The position numbers and the translations under genes are program-made. Shown in pieces: positions 27,335 to 35,876 of a DNA stretch of 54,636 bases. This DNA comes from Terriglobales bacterium (lineage in GTDB: Bacteria > Acidobacteriota > Terriglobia > Terriglobales > Acidobacteriaceae). Position 1 is the first letter of the stretch, and each line of letters starts with the position of its first letter. Location: positions 1 through 54,636 of the forward strand of contig DASPRM010000052.1 of NCBI GenBank assembly GCA_035624455.1, written 5' to 3'. Under the pieces are notes generated by a model. The model was not told where the DNA came from. It saw only the letters and a program-made list of their open reading frames with translations, and ran no database searches.

Positions 27335-27634
27335 TCAATCGGCAGCGGTTCGGCGAACGGTGGTGGCGATATCCACGAGGTAGTGGACTTCGGGCTGGCC
27401 CAGGACTCCGGCCTGCTGCCGCGCCTGCTGGAGCCATTCGGAAGTCATGAACCGCTTGGCCGATTCGAGGCTGTCCCATTCCAAGAACAGCGTGAGATCG
27501 TTGGGGTTTTCAGGATTGCGAAACACCCGAAAGCTCTTCTCGCCCGAGTTCCGGCGAATATTGTAGGAGCCATCAAACGCGGCCTTCCAAGTACTGTAGT
27601 CTTTAACCAAATAGCGCACCAGGACGTAAATCAT
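27335..27634 (-). CDS. ABM-like dimeric alpha/beta-barrel protein
   Basis: A 99-residue protein that fits a single ferredoxin-like alpha/beta barrel of the antibiotic-biosynthesis-monooxygenase (ABM) type: strand MIYVLVRYLV, helix DYSTWKAAFD, strand SFRVFRNPENPNDLTLFLEWD, helix SAKRFMTSEWLQQA, then a final strand. AGGAG stands about 7 bases before ATG 27634, which fixes the start. Such proteins dimerise and may be monooxygenases, heme-degrading enzymes or simply ligand-binding. The residues seen give no reaction. It is divergent from the next gene. Confidence 0.75.
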   Translation of the reverse strand: MIYVLVRYLVKDYSTWKAAFDGSYNIRRNSGEKSFRVFRNPENPNDLTLFLEWDSLESAKRFMTSEWLQQARQQAGVLGQPEVHYLVDIATTVRRTAAD

Positions 27635-27780
27635 GGCTGCTCCTAGCTTTGTGTCGGCTACAAGATACTGAAGTCGACTCCGCAAATCCAGAGAGATTGT
27701 CCGCCAGGCCGGAGGCCCGAAGATGGGCGATTGCAACGGCGCAGTTGCAATCTTGCTTCCGGGCGCAGACAATCCTTGGT

Positions 27781-28158
27781 GTGAGCTACTCTGTACGACC
27801 TGGGGCACCCGAAACTGTCGGCCATAGTCCATTTGCAGCGGGAACGGCGGTGTTGGTAACGCTGCACTCCCCGCGCGAGAAATTTTGGGGTGTCCTGTTG
27901 GAACTGACCGTGGCGGGGGTCAGCGTTCGCGGTATCGACTTGAACTCCTTTGACGACTTCACTGGCATGGTGCGAGCAGGTGAGCCGGCCTCGCCCACAA
28001 CCGCGTTTTTTCCTCTAGCGCGAGTGGAACGGGTGGAGCTGGATACTGCCAATGGCACCATTCCATCTCTGAGCGAGCGCTTTGCCGAAATTACCGGACG
28101 TCTGGCGTTGCGATTTCTGATGCCATCGGAATTTCCTGTCGAGGATGCTGCCGGGTGA
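27781..28158 (+). CDS. Conserved hypothetical protein, coupled to pgsA
   Basis: About 125 residues if GTG 27781 is the start; the frame is open back to TTG 27649 but that part has unstructured, non-conserved-looking composition. No domain is recognised. The core VLVTLHSPREKFWGVLLELTVAG reads like a beta-rich soluble domain, followed by GIDLNSFDDF and FFPLARVERVELD. Its TGA overlaps the GTG of pgsA (GTGA at 28155-28158), so the two are translationally coupled, and a role connected with lipid synthesis or membrane proteins is possible but only inferred. The start remains uncertain. Confidence 0.65.
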   Translation: MSYSVRPGAPETVGHSPFAAGTAVLVTLHSPREKFWGVLLELTVAGVSVRGIDLNSFDDFTGMVRAGEPASPTTAFFPLARVERVELDTANGTIPSLSERFAEITGRLALRFLMPSEFPVEDAAG

Positions 28159-28733
28159 TTTCACAGCTCGCGACCGTCGCCAACCAACTCACCCTCTTGC
28201 GCCTGATCTTCATCCCGTTCGTCATTATTAACGTCGTTGATGGAAATTACGGCTGGGCACTTGGGCTGTTCATCGCCGCGGGTCTTAGCGACGGACTTGA
28301 CGGACTGCTGGCCCGCAAGCTCGGCCAGCAAACCACGCTGGGTCAATATCTGGATCCAATAGCCGACAAGATGCTGCTCAGCAGCACCTTCCTGGTGCTT
28401 TCGTTCATGGCATTGATTCCCTGGAAGTTTACGGTGATGGTCTTTGCCCGTGACGCGTCGATCTTGGCGATCTCGGCTGTGCTGTATGCTACGACAGCGC
28501 TGCGTGACTACTCTCCCAGTATCTTCGGCAAACTGAATACTGGATTCCAGGTGCTTACGGTGTTTTTTGTTCTCCTGAAGCAACTCACGCAGAACAGCCT
28601 GATCTATTACGGCCGTCTCATCTGCCTGTGGCTGACGTTCGCATTTACGCTGCTTTCGGGGATTCACTACATTTTCCTGGTGGGTAGGCGGCTGAAGAAG
28701 CTGAGCGCTTCGCGCACCGCGGGAGCGGCGTAA
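28155..28733 (+). CDS. pgsA: CDP-alcohol phosphatidyltransferase, probable phosphatidylglycerophosphate synthase
   Basis: A 192-residue integral membrane enzyme with four to five hydrophobic segments. It has the CDP-alcohol phosphotransferase signature D-G-x2-A-R-x8-G-x3-D-x3-D, seen as DGLLARKLGQQTTLGQYLD followed by PIADK. It is expected to transfer a phosphatidyl group from CDP-diacylglycerol to glycerol-3-phosphate, the committed step to phosphatidylglycerol and cardiolipin. The length fits PgsA; other family members such as cardiolipin synthase of the same fold cannot be excluded. It starts with GTG overlapping the upstream stop. Confidence 0.88.
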   Translation: MISQLATVANQLTLLRLIFIPFVIINVVDGNYGWALGLFIAAGLSDGLDGLLARKLGQQTTLGQYLDPIADKMLLSSTFLVLSFMALIPWKFTVMVFARDASILAISAVLYATTALRDYSPSIFGKLNTGFQVLTVFFVLLKQLTQNSLIYYGRLICLWLTFAFTLLSGIHYIFLVGRRLKKLSASRTAGAA

Positions 28734-28842
28734 GTTGCGGATGACGAGCTCTTAGGGTTTTCATCGCTAGCCGCGCCGGGCTGCGAGGAGCTTTCGACCG
28801 GTGCGTGGGCGAGCTATGTTGTGTAAGATCGATAGAAAAAAC

Positions 28843-28920
28843 ACGCAAGATCCTTCGACTCCGCGCCCGCGACCCGCGAAAGACGCGGGGTCGGAAGAGG
28901 AAGACGTGCTCAGGATGAGA
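28843..28920 (+). repeat. Dispersed palindromic (REP-like) repeat, copy 1
   Basis: It begins ACGCAAGATCCTTCGACTC, then a GC-rich palindrome in which CGACCCGCG pairs roughly with CGCGGGGTCG, and ends in GCTCAGGATGAGA. It matches 37387-37470 over nearly the whole length. It lies between pgsA and the cysS promoter and carries no ORF. Confidence 0.7.
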
Positions 28921-29072
28921 GCCTGAAATCCCGTCAGTTCTGAGACGGACTAGAATGCGTCGGTATGCCCGTCCTCGGCCAGATTTTGCGGTTTGCGGAT
29001 TTGTGCTTACATCACTTCATTTCCCGAATCGAAAACGCCACTATCGTAACCACCTCTAACCCCATGGATAGA

Positions 29073-29102
29073 TTGACCCTTTCTTCCCGTCACCCCTACA
29101 AT
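29073..29102 (+). promoter_or_regulatory. Sigma-70-type promoter for cysS
   Basis: The -35 box TTGACC (29073-29078) and -10 box TACAAT (29097-29102) are separated by 18 bases, and transcription should begin near 29109. This gives an mRNA leader of about 90 bases before the cysS ATG. AAGGAGG at 29116-29122 falls right at the predicted 5' end. Confidence 0.65.
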
Positions 29103-29197
29103 CGAAATTCGTTCCAAGGAGGTTAATCCAGTCCGCAAGAAGCGAGCCGAGACTCGCCGATTGCCGGACCCGCGTGGCTTCTGCCCGCGGAATTTAT

Positions 29198-30691
29198 ATG
29201 GCGCCGCACTTCTACAACACACTATCCGGCCGGGTAGAAGAGTTTCATCCGCTTGATAACAATTTGGTCCGCATGTACGCCTGTGGCCCTACGGTTTACG
29301 ACTATGGCCACATTGGGAATTTCCGGACGTTCATTTTTGTGGACATCCTGCGCCGATTCCTGCGCCACAGCGGTTACCAGCTTCGCCACATGATGAACAT
29401 CACCGATGTGGACGACAAAATCATCCGCAATGCTTCCAGGGCCGGCGTCAGCGTTGGCGAGTACACGAAAAAATATGAGCAGGCGTTTCTCGAGGATGCT
29501 GATGCCCTCAACATCGAGCACCCTGAAATTCTCGGCCGAGCAACGGAGCACATCAACGAGATGGCGGCGTTCATCGCCGAATTGGAAAAAAAGGGCTTCG
29601 CCTATCGGGCAGAGGATGGCTCGTACTACTTCCGCATCGCTAAGGATCCCGAGTACGGCAAACTCTCCAAAAAAGACTTCTCGGGCATCGAGGTGGGCGC
29701 GCGGGTGGACGTGGATGAATACGAGAAAGATAACGCCCGCGACTTCGCTCTCTGGAAGGCGCCTAAGCCGGGGGAAGCGTTCTGGGAGACTCCGATCGGG
29801 CCTGGCCGCCCCGGCTGGCACATCGAATGCTCAACCATGTCAATGAAATATCTGGGCGAGAGCTTCGACATTCATTGCGGCGGCGAAGACCTGATCTTTC
29901 CTCATCATGAGAATGAAATTGCGCAGTCGGAATCGCTGACAGGCAAGCCTTTCGCGCATTTCTGGATGCACGCGCGCTTTCTGCTGGTCGAAGGCGAGAA
30001 GATGTCGAAGAGCCTGGGCAACTTCTATACCCTGCGCGACCTGATTCTGATGGGCCACAAGCCGTCGTCGATCCGATATCTGCTTAGCTCGGTGCCGTAC
30101 CGCAGGCAGTTGAATTTCACCTTCGACGGACTGACGCAGGCTGCGAATGCCGTCGAGCGGCTGCGGAATTTCCAGTTGCGCCTGGGAAAAGCGAAAGAGA
30201 ACCTGCCGGCGGGCTCGAATGAAGGGATGGCGAAGCTCGCCGCCGACACCATTTCGAAGATGCATGCCAGCCTGGCCGACGACCTGAATACTGCGCAGGC
30301 TCTGGCTGCGATATTCGACCTGGTGCGCGATGCGAATGCCACCGCCGATGCTGGCCAGCTTCGCAAGGATGACGTCGCGCCGCTGCTGAAAGCGTTGGAA
30401 AACTTCGATGCCATCTTCGACGTGCTGAAAGATGATGATGCGGCGAAGGTCCGTCGGACTGTCGAGTGGGCAAGGGCCGAAGGACTGGCGGACAAGATCA
30501 GCCCAGCGACTCTGGAAATCGCAGCTGCCGCCGAGACCAGCGATTCGGACATCGAGAAGCTGGTGAACGAAATGCAGGCGGCACGGAAGTCTCGCAACTT
30601 TGCGCGTTCTGACGCCATTCGCGGAGAACTCAACCAGATGGGCATCATCGTGGAGATCACGAAAGATGGGGTGCGCTGGCGAAGGAAGTGA
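29198..30691 (+). CDS. cysS: Cysteinyl-tRNA synthetase
   Basis: A 497-residue class-I aminoacyl-tRNA synthetase that charges tRNA-Cys. The zinc-ligand Cys and HIGH-type motif are in YACGPTVYDYGHIGNF; further zinc ligands appear in GWHIECS and CGGEDLIFPHHENE; the KMSKS loop is GEKMSKSLGNF. A C-terminal helical anticodon-binding region ends in the usual ARKSRNFARSDAIR. Length is normal for CysS. ATG 29198 matches the family N-terminus better than GTG 29174, though both lack a strong SD at ordinary spacing. It is expressed from the promoter at 29073-29102. It is an essential gene. Confidence 0.96.
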   Translation: MAPHFYNTLSGRVEEFHPLDNNLVRMYACGPTVYDYGHIGNFRTFIFVDILRRFLRHSGYQLRHMMNITDVDDKIIRNASRAGVSVGEYTKKYEQAFLEDADALNIEHPEILGRATEHINEMAAFIAELEKKGFAYRAEDGSYYFRIAKDPEYGKLSKKDFSGIEVGARVDVDEYEKDNARDFALWKAPKPGEAFWETPIGPGRPGWHIECSTMSMKYLGESFDIHCGGEDLIFPHHENEIAQSESLTGKPFAHFWMHARFLLVEGEKMSKSLGNFYTLRDLILMGHKPSSIRYLLSSVPYRRQLNFTFDGLTQAANAVERLRNFQLRLGKAKENLPAGSNEGMAKLAADTISKMHASLADDLNTAQALAAIFDLVRDANATADAGQLRKDDVAPLLKALENFDAIFDVLKDDDAAKVRRTVEWARAEGLADKISPATLEIAAAAETSDSDIEKLVNEMQAARKSRNFARSDAIRGELNQMGIIVEITKDGVRWRRK

Positions 30692-30695
30692 TGAG

Positions 30696-30881
30696 ATGAG
30701 TGCTGCAGGATATATGCTCGACCAGGCTTTGTCGGGAGCAGACTTCATCGCGCAGCATTTTTCCAAATACCCCGCAAACACGACGATGGACCCCAATCAC
30801 CACCTCACGCCCATGGTGAATGTGATGAACTTCGCTTATGGATATAACGCCCACCAGAATGGAACTCTATGCCACAAGTAG
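30696..30881 (+). CDS. Possible small protein following cysS
   Basis: A 61-codon frame beginning 4 bases after the cysS stop, with AAGGA (30682-30687 region) spaced about 9 bases from its ATG. The product, rich in Asn/His/Met, matches no family known to me and overlaps the next gene start by 13 bases. The SD and position favour translation; the composition does not look strongly protein-like. Treat as tentative. Confidence 0.25.
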   Translation: MSAAGYMLDQALSGADFIAQHFSKYPANTTMDPNHHLTPMVNVMNFAYGYNAHQNGTLCHK

Positions 30882-31333
30882 ATTTTGGGGAAAACATAGG
30901 CAAGCCGATCGCCAAGCGGGTCAGAGTTAACCTTTCTGCGGCCCGCAAGGTGATGTTGATGTTAGCGATCTCAGTTTGTGCCGCACTATCAGCCTGCAGT
31001 AGTGTTGTGACAATCTGGTCTGCAGAAGCTGGATCCCCAGATGGTCGTTGGGTTGCGACAGCTCGCACGGACCAATATAGTGGCCCAGGCAACGCTGCTT
31101 TACTAACCACCGTTCATCTCAGGCGGACCAACGGCCCAAAGGATCCGATTGAAGTCTTGCTGTTCATGCAAGATGCAAAATCCATAGACCTCAAGATGAC
31201 CTGGTCGACGCCGTCACACCTTGAGGTCACTTACAAACAACCTGCAGTAATCGATTTCCAGGCGATTAAGTGCGGCGGAGTCGATATCTCCGTTCGGGAT
31301 GTTTCTAGCAGTACGATGAATTCATCCCATTAG
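30869..31333 (+). CDS. Probable lipoprotein of unknown function
   Basis: A 154-residue protein. A hydrophobic stretch (VMLMLAISVCAALSAC) ends in a lipobox ALSAC near residue 43, indicating an exported lipoprotein. The mature part starts with SSVVTIWSAEAGSPDGRWVATARTD and looks like a small beta-rich domain seen in other hypothetical bacterial proteins. The long 28-residue N-terminal extension before the hydrophobic core may mean that the true start is GTG 30950 or ATG 30953 (CAAGGTG upstream). It lies downstream of cysS in the same direction. No function is known. Confidence 0.65.
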   Translation: MPQVDFGENIGKPIAKRVRVNLSAARKVMLMLAISVCAALSACSSVVTIWSAEAGSPDGRWVATARTDQYSGPGNAALLTTVHLRRTNGPKDPIEVLLFMQDAKSIDLKMTWSTPSHLEVTYKQPAVIDFQAIKCGGVDISVRDVSSSTMNSSH

Positions 31334-31398
31334 GATGGCAATGTGTGCGATGTTCTCTGTCTGTTGCAGCGGTTGATATCCATCGGGCCGGAGCGCCC

Positions 31399-32250
31399 CT
31401 ACTCCAGCAACCGCTTCATCTCAGGGCTCGGTATCGCCGTCTCCGCCAGCATTCGGTATGTCCCTGATTCCAGCAGTTCGTGTGCCAGTCTGCGAAATGC
31501 TCCCAGCGCCGTGCGGTAAGGCCCAGCGCCGAGACTGACTCGCGCCACACCCAGCTCTTGCAACTCACGGATCGAAGGCGCTCCGGGCATCGAGCCCAGA
31601 ATGTTCAGCGGACCCGGACTTTCCTTCAGCAGCCGGCTGATCTCGTCTTTATCTACCAATCCTGGCACGAAGATGCAGTCGCCGCCGGCCTCGCGATAGA
31701 TATTGGCGCGGCGCATCGTCTCCGCCAATCTTGTCTTGGGATCTGCGCCCTTCCACCAGTACGCGTCGGTGCGCGCGTTCAGCACCAGCGGGACATGCGC
31801 GATCTCGGCGATGGAACGAACAGCCTTGATCTTCTCTACCTGCAGCTTCACATCTACCAGGCGCGATTCGTTTTCCAGACTATCTTCCAGGTTCAGCCCG
31901 ACTGCGCCGGCTTCGATCAGCTCTCGCGCTGTGTCTGCCATCTGCTCGGGGTCCCGTGCATAGCCGGCTTCCATATCGGCTGTGACCGGAACGTGCACGG
32001 CGGAGGTAATTCTCTCGACCACGTTCAGCATTTCATTGCGGCTGATGCGCTCGCCATCCGGATAGCCGAGCGAGTTGGCCACTGCCGCACTGCTGGTAGC
32101 CACGGCGGGGAAGCCAAGGTGCTCCACGAGTCGAGCGCTGGCCACATCCCAGGCGTTGATGAGCACCAGAATTTTCGATCCCCGATGCAAACTGAGCAGC
32201 GTCTCTGCTTTCTCTTGTAAGCTTTCCGACTTGGCAATTTCTTGAGCCAT
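31399..32250 (-). CDS. Isocitrate lyase/PEP mutase superfamily protein
   Basis: A 283-residue TIM-barrel enzyme of the ICL/PEPM superfamily. The N-terminal active-site segment LINAWDVASARLVEHLGF, the metal/substrate motif VPVTADMEAGYARDP and NLEDS are all present. Members include 2-methylisocitrate lyase, carboxyphosphonoenolpyruvate mutase and oxaloacetate hydrolases. The catalytic KKCGH-type loop of true lyases is absent, so the reaction is open. The start at 32250 has GAGGGA about 6 bases upstream; the longer frame to 32292 is rejected. No cofactor or pathway gene is adjacent. Confidence 0.88.
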   Translation of the reverse strand: MAQEIAKSESLQEKAETLLSLHRGSKILVLINAWDVASARLVEHLGFPAVATSSAAVANSLGYPDGERISRNEMLNVVERITSAVHVPVTADMEAGYARDPEQMADTARELIEAGAVGLNLEDSLENESRLVDVKLQVEKIKAVRSIAEIAHVPLVLNARTDAYWWKGADPKTRLAETMRRANIYREAGGDCIFVPGLVDKDEISRLLKESPGPLNILGSMPGAPSIRELQELGVARVSLGAGPYRTALGAFRRLAHELLESGTYRMLAETAIPSPEMKRLLE

Positions 32251-32341
32251 ATCAGTCCCTCGAGACGAGTGTAGAAGAAGAAAGAACAGCAAGTTGAATT
32301 GAAACGGACTCTAATCTGAGCTTCCCGGCCCGGAAATGCGC

Positions 32342-33301
32342 TCAATCTCCGGTGCTCTCGACCATGGGAAGCGGCTCTTCTTCGATCACGCCAAGTTTGG
32401 GCTTTACTTCCGCTCGTGTGACCAGGGCGACGGCGGCAATGATGGTGGCACTTCCCGCCAGGATGTAGGCGTCCACGCGCTCCTGCAGCACAATCCATCC
32501 CAAAAACACGGCCACAACTGGATTAACATATGCATAGGTCGAGACCTTGGACATCTGCACGTGCTGCAGCAGCCAAATATAGGCGCTGAAACCCACCCAC
32601 GATCCGAACACTACGAGGTATGCCAGGGCTCCGATTCCCTTCGGACTCCACACTGCCCGGCGAGGTTCACCCAGGGCGAATGCGAGTACCAGGTTGACGG
32701 CGCCTCCGAAAACCATCTCCCAGCCGCTGGCCACAAAGGGATTGATTCCCTTTTGCCAACGCTTAGAAAACGAGGATCCCAGCGCCCACGCCAAGGACGC
32801 CGCTACCAGCGCCAGAGAATAGACCAGTTCTTTCGTCCCCAGAGCGCTGGTGGCGGTCAGCTGCGGCCATAGGAGAACGACTATGCCTGCAATTCCCAGC
32901 CCCAGGCCGGCGATACCTTTGCCTGATACACGGTCGCCGTGAAATACCCAGGTCTCCAGCACGAGAAACCAGAGAGGAATGATGGCTACGATCAGGGCGG
33001 CCAGCCCACTAGGCACAACCAATTCGGCGCGCGCAAGGGTGGCGTTGGCGCAAGTCAGCAACAGTATGCCGATAATAGCCAGGCGAAGCGCCTCGATCGC
33101 GGTGATTCGCACCTTACGGCCCGAAAGGGCACAGTAGGCAAGCATCAGCGATCCAGCGATCAGGAATCGGACGGCCGTCATTACGAAGGGCGGCAAATAC
33201 TGGACAGCCAGCCGTATTCCCAGATACGTGGAACCCCAGAACACGTATACCAGGGCAAACGCCAGGATGACGCGAAAACGATGCTGTTCGGATGAAGACA
33301 T
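32342..33301 (-). CDS. EamA-family drug/metabolite transporter
   Basis: A 319-residue inner-membrane protein with ten predicted transmembrane helices in two EamA repeats. The N-terminal repeat shows VYVFWGSTYLGIR and the second PVVAVFLGWIVLQERVD, both typical of the YedA/RhaT branch. Family members export amino acids, metabolites or drugs by proton antiport. The substrate is not predictable. It lies 91 bases upstream of the lyase gene on the same strand and may be cotranscribed with it. The start at 33301 fits the family N-terminus. Confidence 0.92.
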   Translation of the reverse strand: MSSSEQHRFRVILAFALVYVFWGSTYLGIRLAVQYLPPFVMTAVRFLIAGSLMLAYCALSGRKVRITAIEALRLAIIGILLLTCANATLARAELVVPSGLAALIVAIIPLWFLVLETWVFHGDRVSGKGIAGLGLGIAGIVVLLWPQLTATSALGTKELVYSLALVAASLAWALGSSFSKRWQKGINPFVASGWEMVFGGAVNLVLAFALGEPRRAVWSPKGIGALAYLVVFGSWVGFSAYIWLLQHVQMSKVSTYAYVNPVVAVFLGWIVLQERVDAYILAGSATIIAAVALVTRAEVKPKLGVIEEEPLPMVESTGD

Positions 33302-33772
33302 GGATCCCCAGCCCTTGCGGTTACTAAACAGACGCTGCCAGACACCTTCCGGACTCGATAAATCATTGCTTTGATCCCGTCAGATGCACCCGAGCTGGGG
33401 AATTCGTACCTCACAACCAGCCGGTCAGACCCGGAAGTCATCTTTCATTACTCGGGAAAGGAGCCCAAACTGGGCTTATCCACAAGAAGGAGCAGAGGTT
33501 TGGGGGTTACGCCGTCGAAAATGCCGGGCTATAATGCCAGCTGGAGTGAAAGAGTGCGCTGGCACGGTAAATATCAGGGTCTGGTCGAGGCGGCTCCGCC
33601 TTGTGCTCTGCGCATTCGTCTAAGCTATCCCCGAGTTGGGCTTAATCTCCTTCCTTCTAACGCCCGGCCATTCCTCTTCGGTTGCGACTAATCACCTGCT
33701 CCTGCTGAGCCGTTAGTTTTTTCCGCAACATTTCCCGGCACGGCTTCGTGCGCAACCATTTTGGAGGTTCGT
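33302..33772. other. Non-coding region between divergent EamA and aminotransferase genes
   Basis: These 471 bases have no supported gene; frames here lack SDs and have improbable composition. A small palindrome AGGCGGCTCCGCCT lies at 33588-33601. Promoters for both divergent genes should be here but none could be selected with confidence. Confidence 0.5.
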
Positions 33773-35131
33773 ATGTCCACAAAGACTCTGGTTCCCGTCG
33801 GCCCCAACATCCGCACGGCGCTTCCCGGTCCGAATGCCAAGCGCGTGCTGGAGGGCGACGCCACATATATTTCGCCGTCTTATACCCGTTCATATCCACT
33901 GGTCGCCAAGCGCGGCCACGGCGTGATGGTCGAGGATGTCGATGGCAACGAATTTCTCGATCTTGCCGCGGGTATTGCTGTGTGCTCTACCGGGCACTGC
34001 CATCCCGAGGTGGTGAAGGCGATTCAGGAGCAGTCGGCTGAGCTCATTCACATGTCTGGGACCGACTTCTATTACGAGCACATGATCACGCTGGCGGAGC
34101 GTCTTTCGAAAATCGCGCCGATGCCCGGACCGCATAAGTTTTACTACGGCAACTCCGGCGCCGAGGCAATCGAAGCTGCCATCAAGGTCGCTCGTTATCA
34201 CACCAAACGACAGAACATTATCGCGTTCTATGGCGCATTTCACGGCCGCACCATGGGTGCGCTGTCGCTGACAGCCTCGAAGCCCCAGCAGAAGCGGCGC
34301 TTTTCCCCGCTGATGCCGGGTGTCACGCACGTGCGTTTCCCCAATGCCTACCACGATTGCGCAACTGGAACGCAGGATGCGGATCAGTATGCTCTTGAAT
34401 GTGCCCGCTTCATCGAAGAGAAGCTGTTCAAGACCTCGCTGCCACCGGAGGAGGTGGCTGCGATCTTCGTGGAGCCGATCCAGGGCGAGGGCGGATACGT
34501 GGTTGCACCTACCGTTTTCCTGCAGGAATTGCGCAAGATCTGCGACCGGCACGGAATCCTGCTAGTGGGGGATGAGGTTCAGTCCGGCGTCGGCCGCACC
34601 GGAAAATGGTGGGCGATCGAGCACTCCGGCGTGCAGCCCGATATTGTTTGCATCGCGAAAGGCATCGCCTCGGGTATGCCGCTGGGCATCACCATGACGC
34701 GTGGCGAAATCATGGACTGGATTCCCGGTTCGCACGCTTCCACTTTCGGGGGTAACCCGGTGGCAATCGCAGCGGCCTTGGCGACACTCGATGTGCTGGA
34801 ACGGCAGGGCATGAAGAATGCAGCCGCTGTTGGTGACCACATGATGGAACGGATGCGCACCTGGCCGTCCACAGTTCCTTTGGTCGGAGAGGTGCGCGGG
34901 CGAGGGCTCATGATCGGGGTCGAGATTGTGAGTGACAAGCGCCAGCGGACCGCTGCCCCGGAACTGCGCGACAAGATCGTGCAGGCCGCCTTCCTGAAGG
35001 GACTGCTGATTCTGGGCTGTGGTCCCAACACCGTGCGCGTGGCTCCGCCGCTGATCATCACCCGCGAGCAGGCGGATGTGGCCATGGACATAATGGAGGA
35101 CTGTCTGAAAGAGGTGGCGAAGCACGCCTAG
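33773..35131 (+). CDS. Class-III PLP aminotransferase (GABA/acetylornithine type)
   Basis: A 452-residue pyridoxal-phosphate enzyme. It shows the class-III marks: GNSGAEAIEAAIK, FHGRTMGALSLT, VEPIQGEGGY, LVGDEVQSGVGRTG (Asp binding the pyridine nitrogen) and the Schiff-base lysine in IAKGIASGMPLG. Overall length and sequence resemble 4-aminobutyrate aminotransferase and broad-specificity ornithine/lysine aminotransferases more than ArgD. GGAGG lies 5 bases before ATG 33773, so this start is used and not 33761. A strong terminator follows, consistent with a single-gene transcript. The amino donor cannot be decided from sequence. Confidence 0.9.
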   Translation: MSTKTLVPVGPNIRTALPGPNAKRVLEGDATYISPSYTRSYPLVAKRGHGVMVEDVDGNEFLDLAAGIAVCSTGHCHPEVVKAIQEQSAELIHMSGTDFYYEHMITLAERLSKIAPMPGPHKFYYGNSGAEAIEAAIKVARYHTKRQNIIAFYGAFHGRTMGALSLTASKPQQKRRFSPLMPGVTHVRFPNAYHDCATGTQDADQYALECARFIEEKLFKTSLPPEEVAAIFVEPIQGEGGYVVAPTVFLQELRKICDRHGILLVGDEVQSGVGRTGKWWAIEHSGVQPDIVCIAKGIASGMPLGITMTRGEIMDWIPGSHASTFGGNPVAIAAALATLDVLERQGMKNAAAVGDHMMERMRTWPSTVPLVGEVRGRGLMIGVEIVSDKRQRTAAPELRDKIVQAAFLKGLLILGCGPNTVRVAPPLIITREQADVAMDIMEDCLKEVAKHA

Positions 35132-35164
35132 ACTGGGTTGCAAGGTCGCGGTTTTCGGCACTTG

Positions 35165-35200
35165 AGCGGACGGGGAATATGAATCCCGTCCGCTTCGCCT
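35165..35200 (+). terminator. Rho-independent-like terminator after aminotransferase gene
   Basis: A perfect 10-bp stem, AGCGGACGGG (35165-35174) with CCCGTCCGCT (35185-35194), encloses a 10-base loop, and the mixed pyrimidine tail TCGCCTTTCT follows. It begins 33 bases after the stop codon. Confidence 0.65.
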
Positions 35201-35368
35201 TTCTGAACCGGAAACGAACAGATCGTTATTCGAGAAGACTCAGAGCCACACTGTAATAGTTGCCACAGGTCTCTCCGGCGGACAAAATTGCCAACTCGAC
35301 AGAAAAATCGTTAAACTTCCGGCTCTAAGGCGATCTTTTGTCGGTTCGCGGGCCTTGAGTCGTGGGCC

Positions 35369-35839
35369 GTGGGAGATGTGCCAGTGCCCACTCGGGTGTT
35401 GGAAATCGCCGTTAAACTTGCGGATCGCATCGTTTCTGCCCTGCCCGGGCGTTCGCAACCACAGAACCGTCCTCAGCATCTACTTACAGCGGAGGCCGGT
35501 GAGGACGCCGCTTATTTCTATCTCAGCCGCTTAGGTTACAGAATCGTGGCCAGGCGATATCACTCCTCACGCGTGCGAGGTGACATCGATCTGATCGGCT
35601 GGGATGGCGATGTGCTCTGTTTCGTGGAAGTGAAGACCCGCACCACGCGCAGCGTGATGCCCGCAGAAGCCGCTGTCAATCACGCCAAGAAGAGATATCT
35701 GTCTCGCCTGGCGCAAGAGTACTTGCGGCGGTTACCGGTGATACCGGCTTTTCGCTTCGACATTTTGAGTGTTTACTGCGAAAATCAGACATCGACTCCG
35801 GAATTTCATCTTTATAAGAATGCCTTTCCGCTGGTCTAG
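35369..35839 (+). CDS. yraN: YraN/UPF0102 family nuclease-like protein
   Basis: About 156 residues from GTG 35369; GTG 35384 behind GGGAG would give a shorter N-terminus and is nearly as likely. The core matches UPF0102: GEDAAYFYLSRLGYRIVARRY, then RGDIDLIGWDGDVLCFVEVKTR, which carries the PD-(D/E)xK-like catalytic pattern (D-I-D, E-V-K). The family is related to Holliday-junction resolvases and is widely conserved, but its biological role is unsettled. It precedes galT by 37 bases on the same strand, so an operon is likely. Confidence 0.88.
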   Translation: MGDVPVPTRVLEIAVKLADRIVSALPGRSQPQNRPQHLLTAEAGEDAAYFYLSRLGYRIVARRYHSSRVRGDIDLIGWDGDVLCFVEVKTRTTRSVMPAEAAVNHAKKRYLSRLAQEYLRRLPVIPAFRFDILSVYCENQTSTPEFHLYKNAFPLV

Positions 35840-35876
35840 CTGGAGTCTTTGCCAGCATGGGTGAGAGGATTAAAAA

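Noticed and set aside
29840-30796. Minus-strand frame of 318 codons
   Set aside because: Antisense to cysS, whose motifs are unambiguous.
33588-33601. AGGCGGCTCCGCCT palindrome as terminator
   Set aside because: The loop would be too small, no T-run follows, and it is not near a gene end.
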